64,000 nucleotides of DNA. Source: Lacticigenium naphthae DSM 19658. Lineage in GTDB: Bacteria > Bacillota > Bacilli > Lactobacillales > Carnobacteriaceae_A. The position numbers and the translations under genes were made by a program. The stretch lies in assembly GCF_000425865.1 (NCBI RefSeq), contig NZ_AUEG01000001.1, positions 372,001 to 436,000 on the forward strand, in the 5' to 3' direction. The notes under the pieces are model-generated. The model ran no database searches and was not told where the DNA came from. It saw nothing but the letters and a program-made list of their open reading frames with translations. Positions within the stretch are counted from its first letter, which is position 1. Each line of letters starts with the position of its first letter. Of the stretch, positions 42,847 to 52,198 are shown piece by piece.

Positions 42847-42899
42847 CAAGATAGTCAAATCATCTTCGTAAATCCGATTTGGCTATCTTGAATTTTTTT
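42847..42899 (+). other. Orphan terminator hairpin in the gene-free stretch 42758-43220
   Basis: CAAGATAGTCAAATC pairs with GATTTGGCTATCTTG (15 bp, one G-U) and is followed by seven T residues on the plus strand. No plus-strand gene precedes it, so it may end a small RNA. The rest of 42758-43275 holds no gene. Confidence 0.55.
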
Positions 42900-43221
42900 C
42901 ATTAACTTCAAATACAGCAAAAAATCGGACACAATTTGAGAGGTCTTTTACTGTGTCTTCATACAGAAGCAAACTCAACGATTCCTTGCACTACTTTTAT
43001 CTGACAGAGTTATATTGAAATAGTATCCATCTATATGTTATCAATAATCACTCCTGTTAGTTTCAAAAAAACAACAAGAACTATGAAATTAAGATCTCTG
43101 ACCTTTTGATATGTAAAAATGAGGACTTGCTACTAAATCGGCTTATATCCACCTTATTATTTTATCACGAACAACTGTATATTCTAGATATTCACACTTT
43201 TAAAAAATTCTATATAAAAAA

Positions 43222-43257
43222 AAAGGTAAGCACATGAACTAACATGTACTTACCTTT
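43222..43257 (-). terminator. Terminator of the cold-shock gene
   Basis: AAAGGTAAG, one mismatch, ACATG pairs with CATGT, one mismatch, CTTACCTTT. A run of T residues follows on the minus strand. Confidence 0.85.
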
Positions 43258-43275
43258 ATCAAATGTTTTAGGTTA

Positions 43276-43476
43276 TTAAGCCTTAGTAACGTTTGTTGCT
43301 TGAAGTCCGCGGTTGCCTTCTTCAATTTCAAAGTTAACTGCTTGGCCTTCGTCTAAAGATTTGAATCCTTCTTCTTGAATTGCTGAGAAATGTACGAATA
43401 CATCATCTGCACCTTCGCGTTCGATAAATCCAAAACCTTTTTCTGCGTTAAACCATTTTACTGTACCTGTTTCCAT
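43276..43476 (-). CDS. Cold-shock protein, CspA family
   Basis: This 66-residue single-stranded nucleic acid chaperone has the RNA-binding motifs KGFGFIER (RNP1, about residues 13-20) and VFVHFS (RNP2, about 27-32). Length and ending (LQATNVTKA) are typical of Csp proteins of low-GC Gram-positives. AAGGAGGA lies before the ATG. The upstream region carries a TTGCAA box and a probable 5' leader of more than 100 nt, with a small TGTGC/GCACA hairpin just before the ribosome binding site, as expected for temperature-controlled csp mRNAs. Confidence 0.95.
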   Translation of the reverse strand: METGTVKWFNAEKGFGFIEREGADDVFVHFSAIQEEGFKSLDEGQAVNFEIEEGNRGLQATNVTKA

Positions 43477-44373
43477 ATTAAAAATTCCTCCTTGTGCCGT
43501 TTTAGCACATATTATTTTTACATTATTGCTTAAAGGCCAATTCGGAATGCATTACACAGTTCGTTGTTTGTCTCTTACAATATGTTAAACCTAGTGTAAC
43601 ACAGACTTGCAAAAAAACCTAATACTAATTTAAAAAGATTTTTATTTTCTCTTCCTATTGTCTTCCTATCTTTTGATTTACATCAAATAAGGTTGATAAG
43701 TCAATGTTTCCATAAGCTTTCAGCCTGTTTTTTCCATAAATATAAATTTTAACAAATCACCCCACTGTCTTTATTTGTTTTTCAAACATTAAAAACATAA
43801 TAATATTACCAATATAGAAGCTTCATTTTTACAAATGTTCTCTGAATTTGGAATCTTTCTTCAGTCCTATCATTGAAACAAACCCATACAATCCTAAATT
43901 AGTGTTGTGCATCCCCACACTAAATAGCCTGAATCTTTTAAACATGTAACTAACTGGTAAATAGTCGTTGATCAATTTGCACTCATACATGATGGTGCAT
44001 TAATTGTAGTTAGATCACTTATTGTTCGACTTTTTTAATCATCGCCTGAACAAGTACATCATCGCGACAATAGTATGTAAAACATAAAATAGAAAGCCTG
44101 CATTCTCTGAAAGAGACAGCCAGTTACCCTTGTTTTTTCCTTTCAGTGCAACAACTTTCCTGTCACAATAAATAGCATCTTCAATAACAATGTTCTTGCA
44201 CGTTACCGTGCTCGCATTTCCTATCTGGTTAACGACGTATATTACACCGTCTAGGCAGCGGGCTTACTTTCAGTGGTTAAATCATTGTGTGCACTCTAAT
44301 GTTAAACGATAAACAGTTTGATATAATGAATAGGTATAAGTCAATAAAATCTATTTATAAGGAGAGTGTGATT
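43477..44373. other. Csp leader and long gene-free stretch
   Basis: The first 150 bases hold the cold-shock leader and promoter. Beyond them I found no supported gene or strong hairpin up to the ribosome binding site of the epimerase-like gene. Confidence 0.5.
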
Positions 44374-45099
44374 ATGAAAGCAATGATAACAGGTATGAAC
44401 GGAACAGTTGCTCCCTATGTTTATAAAGAATTAAAAAAACGAAATATCGACGTCGTGATTTGGAACCGAGAAGAAGTATCCATCGATAGTGAAAAAGTTG
44501 TTTTTGATTTTATTAAAGAGACAAACCCTGACTTATTCTTCCATATTGCAACAGGTCCGGTAGAATGGATAAAGTATATTGCAAAAGCCACAAATGAATT
44601 AGGCGTAAAACTATTATTCACTAGTTCAGTTTCAGTTTTTTCTGAAAAAGGTACAGGTCCGTATGATATTCAAAGTGTGCCAAATTCAGAAGAAGACTAC
44701 GGCCGTTACAAGATTGCCGGTGAGAATAGTGTGAAAGAACATAATCCGGATGCATTCATTACTAGGTTGGGATGGCAAATAGGTTCAACAACTGGATCTA
44801 ATGATATGTTCGACTTTTTAGAAAAAGAACAGGAAGAAAATGGATTTATTGAGGCTAGTTCAAAATGGTATCCTTCCTGTAGTTTCTTGAAAGACACAGC
44901 TAAGACAATTGTTGATGTTGCGTTGGAATATAAACCAGATACCTATCTAGTAAACTCTAATAAAAACTATAGTTTTTATGATATCGTTAATCACCTAAAA
45001 GAAAAAAATCGAACAAACTGGGAAATTCATGAGATAATTTCTTTTGTCCGTGATGACCGTATGTATGATAATCGTATCAAAATCAAGGATCTATTTTGA
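44374..45099 (+). CDS. RmlD-like NAD(P)-dependent sugar/epimerase-family reductase
   Basis: This 241-residue extended-SDR protein resembles dTDP-4-dehydrorhamnose reductase (RmlD). The start is the ATG at 44374, with AAGGAGAG upstream. The N-terminal MITGMNGTVAPYVYKEL replaces the usual GxxGxxG nucleotide loop with a variant. LLFTSSVSVFSEKG carries the catalytic serine, YGRYKIAGE the YxxxK pair, and ITRLGWQIG a substrate-loop region. It is shorter than RmlD (about 280-300) and no rhamnose genes are adjacent, so the substrate is unknown. It is monocistronic, between a long gap and a strong terminator. Confidence 0.85.
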   Translation: MKAMITGMNGTVAPYVYKELKKRNIDVVIWNREEVSIDSEKVVFDFIKETNPDLFFHIATGPVEWIKYIAKATNELGVKLLFTSSVSVFSEKGTGPYDIQSVPNSEEDYGRYKIAGENSVKEHNPDAFITRLGWQIGSTTGSNDMFDFLEKEQEENGFIEASSKWYPSCSFLKDTAKTIVDVALEYKPDTYLVNSNKNYSFYDIVNHLKEKNRTNWEIHEIISFVRDDRMYDNRIKIKDLF

Positions 45100-45250
45100 T
45101 TTAAACGCACACAATTTGTGCAATCGCATATCTTGTTGTACCTTCCTAAAATCTATTCGAAGAAACGCACTCGGAATTTTCAATTCTTTTACCAGACTTT
45201 TGAAAAGTTTATAGTTCCGTTTCGTCTATTTCTACTAGTTTCGTATTAAT

Positions 45251-45310
45251 TATTCAAAAAACCTATAGAACGGACAGTGAACACTGCCCATTCTATAGGT
45301 TTTTTGAATA
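45251..45310. terminator. Long-stem terminator after the RmlD-like gene
   Basis: A nearly perfect stem of about 29 bp (TATTCAAAAAACCTATAGAA paired with its complement, plus CAGTG/CACTG at the tip) spans 45251-45310 and contains T and A runs. It can act in both directions. Confidence 0.85.
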
Positions 45311-45463
45311 GAGATAGAGGAACCCTCTCACTTGCTTTTTAGTTCGCTACATCATTTTTTAAACTTTACACTAAAAGCAATTACGATCCTTTGAAAAACT
45401 ACCACTAGTATGTTCTTTCATTGGTGCAATTTAGAAGAACTATAAATTTTATATATTCATTTT

Positions 45464-45501
45464 AAAAAAATAGGCTTTGCTCTAAATACAAACAAAGCCT
45501 A
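45464..45501 (-). terminator. Terminator of the dihydrouridine synthase gene
   Basis: TAGGCTTTG pairs perfectly with CAAAGCCTA, and on the minus strand seven T residues follow. Confidence 0.82.
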
Positions 45502-45516
45502 CTTTTGACCTACTAG

Positions 45517-46530
45517 TCAATATTCTGATGATAAAACACTCTTGTTTTTCTCTTCCTCATACTCATACTCATAATTAGCTTGAAACTCATCTAACAGCAC
45601 ACGTACATCATCTGTTGTAACAGCTTCCATCAATTGATTTCTTAATCCACTCGCTCCTCGAATTCCGCGAACATAGATTTTAAAGAAACGACGAAGCGGT
45701 TTAAATGAATCATGTTCTTCAGAGGAATGCTCATCAAAAAGATCCAAGTGCAGCCTTAATAAATCAAGTAATTCGTCGCTGCTGTGCTCTCTAGATTCTT
45801 TTTCAAATGCAAATGGGTTTTTGAAGACTCCACGGCCAATCATCACTCCATCAACACCGTATTTTTCAACAAGCTTCATACCTGTTTCACGATCAGGAAT
45901 ATCACCATTAATTGTCAACAAAGTATCAGGTGCTACCTCGTCACGCAGTTTTTTGATTTCCGGAATCAGTTCCCAATGTGCATCGTACTTGCTCATTTCT
46001 TTTTTTGTACGTAAGTGGATAGATAGATTTGCTATATCTTGGTTTAATAAATGTGTGATCCAATCACGCCATTCATCAACATTGATGTAGCCAAGTCTCG
46101 TTTTCACGCTGACCGGCAATCCACCTGCTTTGGCTGCTTCTATTAAATCTGCCGCAACATTCGGTCGGCGAATAAGGCCGCTCCCTTTACCTTTTCCAGC
46201 AACGTTCGGAACTGGACACCCCATATTGATATCGATCCCGCGGAATCCTTCTTTTGCCATTCCAATACTCATTTCGCGGAAATGTTCGGGTTGGTCTCCC
46301 CACACATGGGCAACAAGTGGTTGTTCATCTTCTGTAAACGTCAACCGTCCACGAACACTGTTACGTCCTTCGGGGTGGCAATAACTTACTGTATTTGTAA
46401 ATTCCGTAAAAAAAACATCCGGCCTTCCAGCTTCACTTATAACGTGCCTAAACACAACGTCTGTAACATCTTCCATAGGTGCCAATATAAAAAATGGTTG
46501 TGGCAATTCCTGCCAAAAATTTTTTTCCAT
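45517..46530 (-). CDS. dus: tRNA dihydrouridine synthase (Dus family)
   Basis: This FMN enzyme reduces uridines in the tRNA D-loop with NAD(P)H. The barrel motifs are [49 protein letters not shown] (with the catalytic cysteine) and [13 protein letters not shown], then [13 protein letters not shown]. Its 337 residues fit the family. It belongs to a subgroup seen in Lactobacillales that resembles DusC-type proteins; I do not assign the target position. It is convergent with the RmlD-like gene. Confidence 0.93.
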   Translation of the reverse strand: MEKNFWQELPQPFFILAPMEDVTDVVFRHVISEAGRPDVFFTEFTNTVSYCHPEGRNSVRGRLTFTEDEQPLVAHVWGDQPEHFREMSIGMAKEGFRGIDINMGCPVPNVAGKGKGSGLIRRPNVAADLIEAAKAGGLPVSVKTRLGYINVDEWRDWITHLLNQDIANLSIHLRTKKEMSKYDAHWELIPEIKKLRDEVAPDTLLTINGDIPDRETGMKLVEKYGVDGVMIGRGVFKNPFAFEKESREHSSDELLDLLRLHLDLFDEHSSEEHDSFKPLRRFFKIYVRGIRGASGLRNQLMEAVTTDDVRVLLDEFQANYEYEYEEEKNKSVLSSEY

Positions 46531-46928
46531 TTTTAGTAACTAATCCTTCCATTAAGCAATTACCATTTAAGGTTAGTGCCATTATTATATCTGAAAATTT
46601 TATGATAGCTCTATAGATATCTATCGTACTCTCTCACTAATTATTTTAACAAAAAAAATCATTTTGATAAGAGGGAGGATTGGAAGTTTATCTAATCAAA
46701 CCTAACTCTATCTATTTTATCCATTTGAGCATTTTTGTCAACTATCGGATTGAATAGCTAGTTGATACACTCTGAAGTTGCCTTAGAAAATGGGTAGTGT
46801 ATACTCTGTAGATTTTTAGTCAAAAGGTTAGTGTTGCCTAGATTACTCCTCTCGAATTCACACCTCCTACGGTAGTTGGTTTCTCTAGAAACTCCACCGA
46901 CTCATTTGTTTTTGAATTTAATGTTCAG
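46531..46928. other. Gene-free stretch between MATE and Dus genes
   Basis: No gene was found. GTTTC/GAAAC with a 4-nt loop near 46888 gives a small stem, but no convincing terminator for the MATE gene could be drawn. Confidence 0.4.
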
Positions 46929-48254
46929 TTAAGCAGCTTGTTTCACATATACTATTTCTTTTTTTTTCTCTTTCAAATATATCCCAAGGAGTGTTACCAA
47001 GAATTCAGTAACTACAAATGCTAGCCATACACCCATCATTCCCAAAATGTTGCTTAATATCAAAACTAGGGGAACCATGATCACAAGTCCTCTTGCAATT
47101 GTAATAAAAAAAGCATCTTTTGGATTTTCAGTCGCACTCAAAAATATAGCTGTAACGATGTTTACACCAGCAAAAAGAAATCCTATAAAGTACACTTTCA
47201 ATCCTATTTCAGCTATTCGAGCTATCTCCATATTATTCTCACTGTTAAAAATTTGAATGATGCTGTCAGAAAAAAGCAGGATAAAAATATAGATTATCAT
47301 TGCTATTGCTACTGAAGTTAGTACAGAGAATTGACGAACTTTCCTTGTCTCGGCATGTTCCTTTAGCCCGTAGTGTTTACTAATCAGCGGTTGTATTCCT
47401 TGGGATAACCCGGTAAATACAGCTATTCCCACGAGAGCTAAATTAGCGACTATTCCATAAGCAGCAACCCCTAGATTTCCCTCAATTCCTAGAATTACTA
47501 AGTTAAAGGTTATCAAAACTACTGCAGACGAAACCTCAATGATAAAGGCAGACGATCCTAAGCTTAAAATATCAGGAATGAGATTCCATTGTAACTTGCT
47601 CTTCCAGAAGGCTAAAGCATTTTTCTTATCAATGAAATGGAGCAGCAAAACAAAAATACTAATCAAAGGTGCAAGAGTGGTCGCAAAAGCTGCCCCAAAC
47701 ATTCCCATATCCAGCGGAAAAATGAGTATGTAATCCAGGATGACGTTTGAAAAACTACCTACTAACATTGCAATCATTGACAATTTAGGGTTGTTATCAT
47801 TACGCACAAACGCTAGTAAAATATTATTCACTATAAATAACATTGCGAAAAACAGAATCGTAGTCAAATAGGTCTGTGTTAGTGCTAACGTTGCTGAATC
47901 TGCCCCAAGAGCAAGTGCTAAATGCTCTGTTCCAAAAACACCCAGTATAGCCAAAAGCATCCCTATTATAATACCCGTTTTGATTGCGGTAGAAAAAACA
48001 ATGCTGGCTTTTCCTATTTCATTCTGGGATTTCAAAATACTAAATCTGGATGCTCCTCCGATTCCTATCATCAATCCAATACCATGGATCACACTGTAGA
48101 TTGAAATAGAAAGATTCAATGATGCCAATCCTGTAGGCCCCATCGCTTTCGATACGAAATATGTATCGGCCAATATATAGAGAGATAGCCCCATCATACC
48201 CAGTATGTTCAGGCTGGCATACTTTATAAAATTTTTGAATAAAGTTTTTTCCAA
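46929..48254 (-). CDS. MATE-family efflux transporter
   Basis: This protein of 441 residues and twelve helices belongs to the multidrug and toxic compound extrusion family and probably exports cationic compounds in exchange for Na+ or H+. Typical segments are LYILADTYFVSKAMGPTGLA in helix one, GLMIGIGGASRFSI in helix two and GLSQGIQPLISKHYG in the second half. The start is TTG at 48254, ten bases after GAGAGGAG. A promoter, a hairpin and a terminator lie within the preceding 150 nt, which suggests that a signal controls read-through. The substrate is unknown. Confidence 0.92.
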   Translation of the reverse strand: MEKTLFKNFIKYASLNILGMMGLSLYILADTYFVSKAMGPTGLASLNLSISIYSVIHGIGLMIGIGGASRFSILKSQNEIGKASIVFSTAIKTGIIIGMLLAILGVFGTEHLALALGADSATLALTQTYLTTILFFAMLFIVNNILLAFVRNDNNPKLSMIAMLVGSFSNVILDYILIFPLDMGMFGAAFATTLAPLISIFVLLLHFIDKKNALAFWKSKLQWNLIPDILSLGSSAFIIEVSSAVVLITFNLVILGIEGNLGVAAYGIVANLALVGIAVFTGLSQGIQPLISKHYGLKEHAETRKVRQFSVLTSVAIAMIIYIFILLFSDSIIQIFNSENNMEIARIAEIGLKVYFIGFLFAGVNIVTAIFLSATENPKDAFFITIARGLVIMVPLVLILSNILGMMGVWLAFVVTEFLVTLLGIYLKEKKKEIVYVKQAA

Positions 48255-48260
48255 TTAGGT

Positions 48261-48408
48261 TTTCTCCTCTCAAAACAAAAAGGTGTTCCAGCAACATTCC
48301 TTCCAAGACCTAATGGAATGTTGTGGAACACCTTAAAAACTTCACCCGGTGGTAAAGTTTCGGTTTCTATTTCTTTACTATTGTAGGACAAGTGTAGCTT
48401 TAAATCAA
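48261..48408 (-). promoter_or_regulatory. Promoter and attenuator leader of the MATE gene
   Basis: On the minus strand, TTGATT (48403-48408), 17-nt spacer and TACAAT (48380-48385) form a promoter. The short leader first folds a 10-bp hairpin with tip CCACCGGG (48337-48360). A strong terminator follows (48280-48300 with 48315-48334, one bulge) with TTTTTGTTTT, and then the ribosome binding site. Such an order normally means transcription attenuation by a ligand, protein or translated leader. The class is not recognised: the hairpin tip resembles, but does not match, the ACGR loop of guanidine-II riboswitches. The rest of the gap to 48733 has no gene. Confidence 0.75.
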
Positions 48409-48733
48409 GTTTTCCTAATAATCAATTACATGACCACAAAAAGACAACATTTGATTCTAAATCTCTTTACTCATTAATTTTATGCACTTGAGTTACTCCT
48501 TGTCCATCCTCAAGAAAATATACTGAAGCTCTGTAGTGATCTAACATAAAAAACTCCTCACTCCTGAATCGAACTATTCAGCTAGTTTCTTTGCAAATTT
48601 CTGTTTTAGACTATCCTTTTTAACCTCGGCCCTATTAAGGTTAGTAATGTAATTCTATAAAATCTTATCTTATATTCAGTTAGTCTTATGGATATAAACT
48701 TGGATTTTGAAACCCCTTGATCTATCTTCATCC

Positions 48734-49060
48734 TCATTTTTTAGTTCGACTAAGCCAGCCTTCCAGGAACACGCCATACAAAATCCCTGCCACAAAACTG
48801 ATAGGATCTTGAAATCCCGTAGAACTGTAGAATGCAAAAGACACCAGTAGTCCCAATAAAGCACCACGAACTAGCGCCTTACTTCTCTCTGTCGCAGCCC
48901 ATGGAGCGCCTACAGCCAATCCAATGATTACCCGATTATACCACAGTGAAAATACAAAAATAGGGGAGGCGGTAAAATCAGAACGTATATATGCCCCCAC
49001 CACACAAAAAACTCCTAATACAGCTCCACCAATAAGAGCAACCTTCATTCTTTTTTTCAT
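48734..49060 (-). CDS. Hypothetical small membrane protein
   Basis: This 108-residue protein has about four hydrophobic segments (about 7-24, 42-58, 66-83, 88-100). An AAAGGGAG site precedes the ATG, so it is probably translated. Glycine-rich helices (VALIGGAVLGVF, GALLGLLVSFAFY) suggest tight packing. I do not recognise a family. The gene stands alone on the minus strand between the MATE leader and the sulfate-type transporter. Confidence 0.75.
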   Translation of the reverse strand: MKKRMKVALIGGAVLGVFCVVGAYIRSDFTASPIFVFSLWYNRVIIGLAVGAPWAATERSKALVRGALLGLLVSFAFYSSTGFQDPISFVAGILYGVFLEGWLSRTKK

Positions 49061-49423
49061 CTCATTACTCCCTTTAGATCAATTCAGATCTATGAATTTT
49101 TTAGTATTCCGCTATCTTTGAGTTCTTATTTATTCTGTCAGTTTAATACTCTCAGTAAATCAATTCTAAGTTAGACGGAGTATACCACATAGTTTAGTTC
49201 TTATATGCCTAGCAATTCCAACATACGATTTAGTTGGAATGAACCTATTTCCCCTGAATGTTTCAGAACTTATAGAAACGAATAACTTCCTATACATTTC
49301 TAGACAATCGGAATCGAACATTCAAATTCAAATTGAAATCACTCACGTAGTACTGAAGTTTCAACAATAAATATATTCCATAACAAACAATAGGATCCTG
49401 AGCCTACCTGAACTGTTTTTGTT
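49061..49423. other. Gene-free stretch
   Basis: No gene or clear regulatory signal was seen, apart from the promoter region expected for the small membrane protein. Confidence 0.4.
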
Positions 49424-49469
49424 CACATAAAAACACTCCCAAAGAATGTATACTTATTTGGAAGTGTTT
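49424..49469 (-). terminator. Terminator of the TetR-SulP operon
   Basis: AAACACT, one mismatch, CCAAA pairs with TTTGG, one mismatch, AGTGTTT around a 13-nt loop. On the minus strand GTTTTTATG follows. It lies about 60 nt past the SulP stop. Confidence 0.75.
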
Positions 49470-49530
49470 CCTATTGTCTCACTATGTTACTATTGATCTA
49501 TTTCTATGAATAATTTTTTATTACCGAAGA

Positions 49531-51234
49531 TTAAACCTGAGAATCGTGTTCCGTTTTTACTATTTGACTTGCCACTTTAATTGCCTCCTCAGTTGTATTA
49601 AAGAAACAGTCTCTTCCAACTTTTTCAACGAACCCACTTCTTTCTAAAACTTTCATAGGTTGCGTATTAGTTTCTGAATATAAAATGAGTATGTTTTGAG
49701 ATTTGCATCTTTTATCTAACTGCTTTACAGCGTTCAGAGCAGTTGCATCCATACTATTAACATTTTTCATTCTTAATATCATGACTCCTGTTGTGCTCTT
49801 CATCTCATTAAGCATGTCTAAGAATGTATTCACAACACCATAAAAAAGAGGTCCATTTACTTCATATATTGCAATTTTACTGTCTAAATGGGTTTTTAGT
49901 GATGCATCTAAAATATCAGCGCCGTCTTCTTCTTCATTTATATAAATCCCAAGCTCATGACTTACATTCTCTATCAGTTTATTTTCAGACATTCTTCTTA
50001 CAAACAAAAACATAGCCATAATCATTCCAACTTCAATTGCAACAACAAGGTCGAATAACACAGTTAAAACAAAAGTAGCCAATAACACAGCTACATCACT
50101 TTTAGTTGAATTGAAAATCCCCTTAAAGGATCTCCATTCGCTCATGTTGTATGCAACGATAACCAATATCGCTGATAGTGTGGCCATTGGAATGAGTTTT
50201 GCTAATGGCATAAAAACCAACATGATCAATAGTAATGTTAATGCATGGACAATTCCTGCTACCGGTGTTCGTCCTCCATTTTTTACATTCGCTGCCGTAC
50301 GTGCTATTGCACCTGTCACGGGGATGCCCCCAAATAATGCAGATGAAATATTAGCTACACCTTGCGCAATGAGTTCCATATTCGAGTTATGCTTCTTTCC
50401 AATCATTCCATCAGCTACGACTGCAGATAACAACGATTCGATACTTGCTAGGAATGCAATTGTAATTGCTGGTCTGATCAGTTTTTCAATTATTGGTAAT
50501 GATATATTTATCGATGAAAAATCTACAAATTTTATAGAACTGGATATATCTCCAAATCTACTTCCTATGGTTTCCACTGGAATATTGAACATCTTGACAC
50601 AAATAGTAATTAAAATTAATGCGATTAATGATCCCGGAATTTTTTTATTGATTTTAGGCCAAATAATGATGACAAAAATCGAAGCTAAGCCAACTAATGT
50701 TGTTGCCAAATCTATCGTATTGAAATGGTGGATATAAACCTTCCATTTTTCTATGAATTCAGATGGGACCTGATCAATTTCAAGTCCAAAAAAATCCTTG
50801 ATTTGGGTCGATAATAATACGACAGCAATCCCACTGGTAAACCCGGTTGTAGTTGGATAGGGTATATACTTAATTACACTACCCAACTTCACTGCTCCCA
50901 TAACGATCATGAATATACCCGCTAAAATTGTCGAAATGAGTAATCCATCTAACCCATATTGTGCAATGATTCCATATATAATAACTACAAAAGCTCCGGT
51001 TGGTCCGCCAATTTGAACTCGACTTCCTCCTAATAAAGAAACTAAAAGTCCTCCAATGATAGCCGTTATGAGCCCTTTTTCAGGTGTGACTCCTGAAGCA
51101 ATTGCTAATGCAACTGATAATGGTAGTGCTATGATAGCAACGATAATACCTGCAACTATGTCATCTTTCAACTGATGTACAGACAATTCTTTTTTTCTGT
51201 TCTTTATAATTGAGAAAAATTTTGGCTTTAGCAT
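49531..51234 (-). CDS. SulP-family (SLC26) anion transporter with STAS domain
   Basis: About twelve to fourteen helices (residues 25-440) form the SulP transport domain. Motifs include LLGGSRVQIGGPTGAFVVI, IPYPTTTGFTSGIAVVL and GGIPVTGAIARTAANVKNGG. A C-terminal STAS domain (about 445-555) contains NSMDATALNAVKQLDKRC. Members carry sulfate, bicarbonate or dicarboxylates. The gene follows a TetR regulator gene by one base, so it is co-transcribed and locally controlled. Because the window also holds a sulphur module, sulfate is possible, but bicarbonate or another anion cannot be excluded. Confidence 0.93.
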   Translation of the reverse strand: MLKPKFFSIIKNRKKELSVHQLKDDIVAGIIVAIIALPLSVALAIASGVTPEKGLITAIIGGLLVSLLGGSRVQIGGPTGAFVVIIYGIIAQYGLDGLLISTILAGIFMIVMGAVKLGSVIKYIPYPTTTGFTSGIAVVLLSTQIKDFFGLEIDQVPSEFIEKWKVYIHHFNTIDLATTLVGLASIFVIIIWPKINKKIPGSLIALILITICVKMFNIPVETIGSRFGDISSSIKFVDFSSINISLPIIEKLIRPAITIAFLASIESLLSAVVADGMIGKKHNSNMELIAQGVANISSALFGGIPVTGAIARTAANVKNGGRTPVAGIVHALTLLLIMLVFMPLAKLIPMATLSAILVIVAYNMSEWRSFKGIFNSTKSDVAVLLATFVLTVLFDLVVAIEVGMIMAMFLFVRRMSENKLIENVSHELGIYINEEEDGADILDASLKTHLDSKIAIYEVNGPLFYGVVNTFLDMLNEMKSTTGVMILRMKNVNSMDATALNAVKQLDKRCKSQNILILYSETNTQPMKVLERSGFVEKVGRDCFFNTTEEAIKVASQIVKTEHDSQV

Positions 51235-51235
51235 T

Positions 51236-51799
51236 TCATTCTTCTTTCTGTAACATTTTTTCGATTATCTGCCACTCTCGATCATAGCGACTTTCAATTA
51301 TAAGTTTTGAATAAATAATCTCACTCGATAGTAGTCCATGAATAATAGACAGGAACATAACCGTTAATACATCATCGTTTTGCTGCTTATTGCTTTTTAG
51401 AGGTGAACCGCTACTTATGAGCTCTTTTACTTTTTTATAGCGTTGCTCTGATAAATCTATTATTTTTTGCCTTATTTCGCTATCCATCGTATCAGGGGGA
51501 AACAAAAGCATTCTTTTCCAAAATAAAAGTTTTTGACGTGAACTGCTGTAATAGTTTAAGACTCCGAAAAAAAAATCTTTTAGACTATTTGATTGATCTT
51601 CCACAACAGTAAAGTATTCATCAATCTCTTTATTAAATAATTGAAATAATAGCTCTTCCTTACTTGTGAAATGTGCATAAATCGAGGCCTTTTTTATCCC
51701 AACAATAGTAGCGACTTCATTTAAAGAAAACTCCATACCTTTTTCTGCAAACAATCCATAAGTTGCATCTATAATTTTGTTTTTTGTTTCCAAAACCAT
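51236..51799 (-). CDS. TetR/AcrR-family regulator of the SulP operon
   Basis: This 187-residue repressor-type protein has an N-terminal helix-turn-helix (about 5-50: IIDATYGLFAEKGMEFSLNEVA and VGIKKASIYAHFTSKEEL region) and a variable ligand domain. A GGGGAGGAG site precedes the start. Three hexamer half-sites CCTACC/GGTAGG overlap its own promoter, so it probably represses itself and the SulP gene. The inducer is not known, but would logically relate to the transported anion or to membrane stress. Confidence 0.92.
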   Translation of the reverse strand: MVLETKNKIIDATYGLFAEKGMEFSLNEVATIVGIKKASIYAHFTSKEELLFQLFNKEIDEYFTVVEDQSNSLKDFFFGVLNYYSSSRQKLLFWKRMLLFPPDTMDSEIRQKIIDLSEQRYKKVKELISSGSPLKSNKQQNDDVLTVMFLSIIHGLLSSEIIYSKLIIESRYDREWQIIEKMLQKEE

Positions 51800-51810
51800 T
51801 TCTCTCCTCC

Positions 51811-51867
51811 CCTACCTTCCGTTTGGTAGGTAATTAATATCCTACCTATATTTTAGTGAAATGTCAA
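51811..51867 (-). promoter_or_regulatory. Promoter with overlapping TetR-type operator
   Basis: On the minus strand TTGACA (51862-51867), 17-nt spacer and TAGGAT (51839-51844) form the promoter. Half-sites CCTACC, GGTAGG and CCTACC lie at 51811-51816, 51825-51830 and 51841-51846, giving two inverted repeats. One half-site covers the -10 box, as expected for autorepression. Confidence 0.75.
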
Positions 51868-52082
51868 TTAGATATTTACTTAAACGTACTATCATGAAAT
51901 TATTATGTATAAATATAAAACGGAGGAATCTTGAGATACTACTCTTTCTTATATATCATATTTTTATATCTAATTAAGTAAAATTTATCGTTCCCCCATG
52001 ATCTTGTACTCCTTCGTTCTTAAATATCCATGTGCTAGTACTAGAGATCCTTCCATATTACTGAAATTGGTAGCTATAGTCG

Positions 52083-52122
52083 CAAAAAATACCAAAGCCC
52101 ATTATCGTATGAGCTTTGGTAT
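52083..52122 (-). terminator. Terminator of the TspO-like gene
   Basis: ATACCAAAGC pairs perfectly with GCTTTGGTAT across a 14-nt loop. On the minus strand six T residues follow. The rest of 51868-52198 holds no gene. Confidence 0.82.
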
Positions 52123-52198
52123 GCTTGGTAAACAGTGGATATCATTCAGGAAAGACCCTGCAGGGCTAATTTTTATCAAGCCGATCATCTATCTGATA

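Noticed and set aside
48040-48306. Minus-strand frame overlapping the MATE start and leader
   Set aside because: It is out of frame with MATE and spans the terminator. It was also considered as a leader peptide, but the frame continues deep into the MATE gene.
48337-48360. Guanidine-II (mini-ykkC) riboswitch
   Set aside because: That class needs two hairpins with ACGR loops. Only one hairpin is present and its loop is ACCG.
50111-50737. Plus-strand frame of 208 codons within the SulP gene
   Set aside because: It is an antisense shadow of conserved transmembrane sequence.
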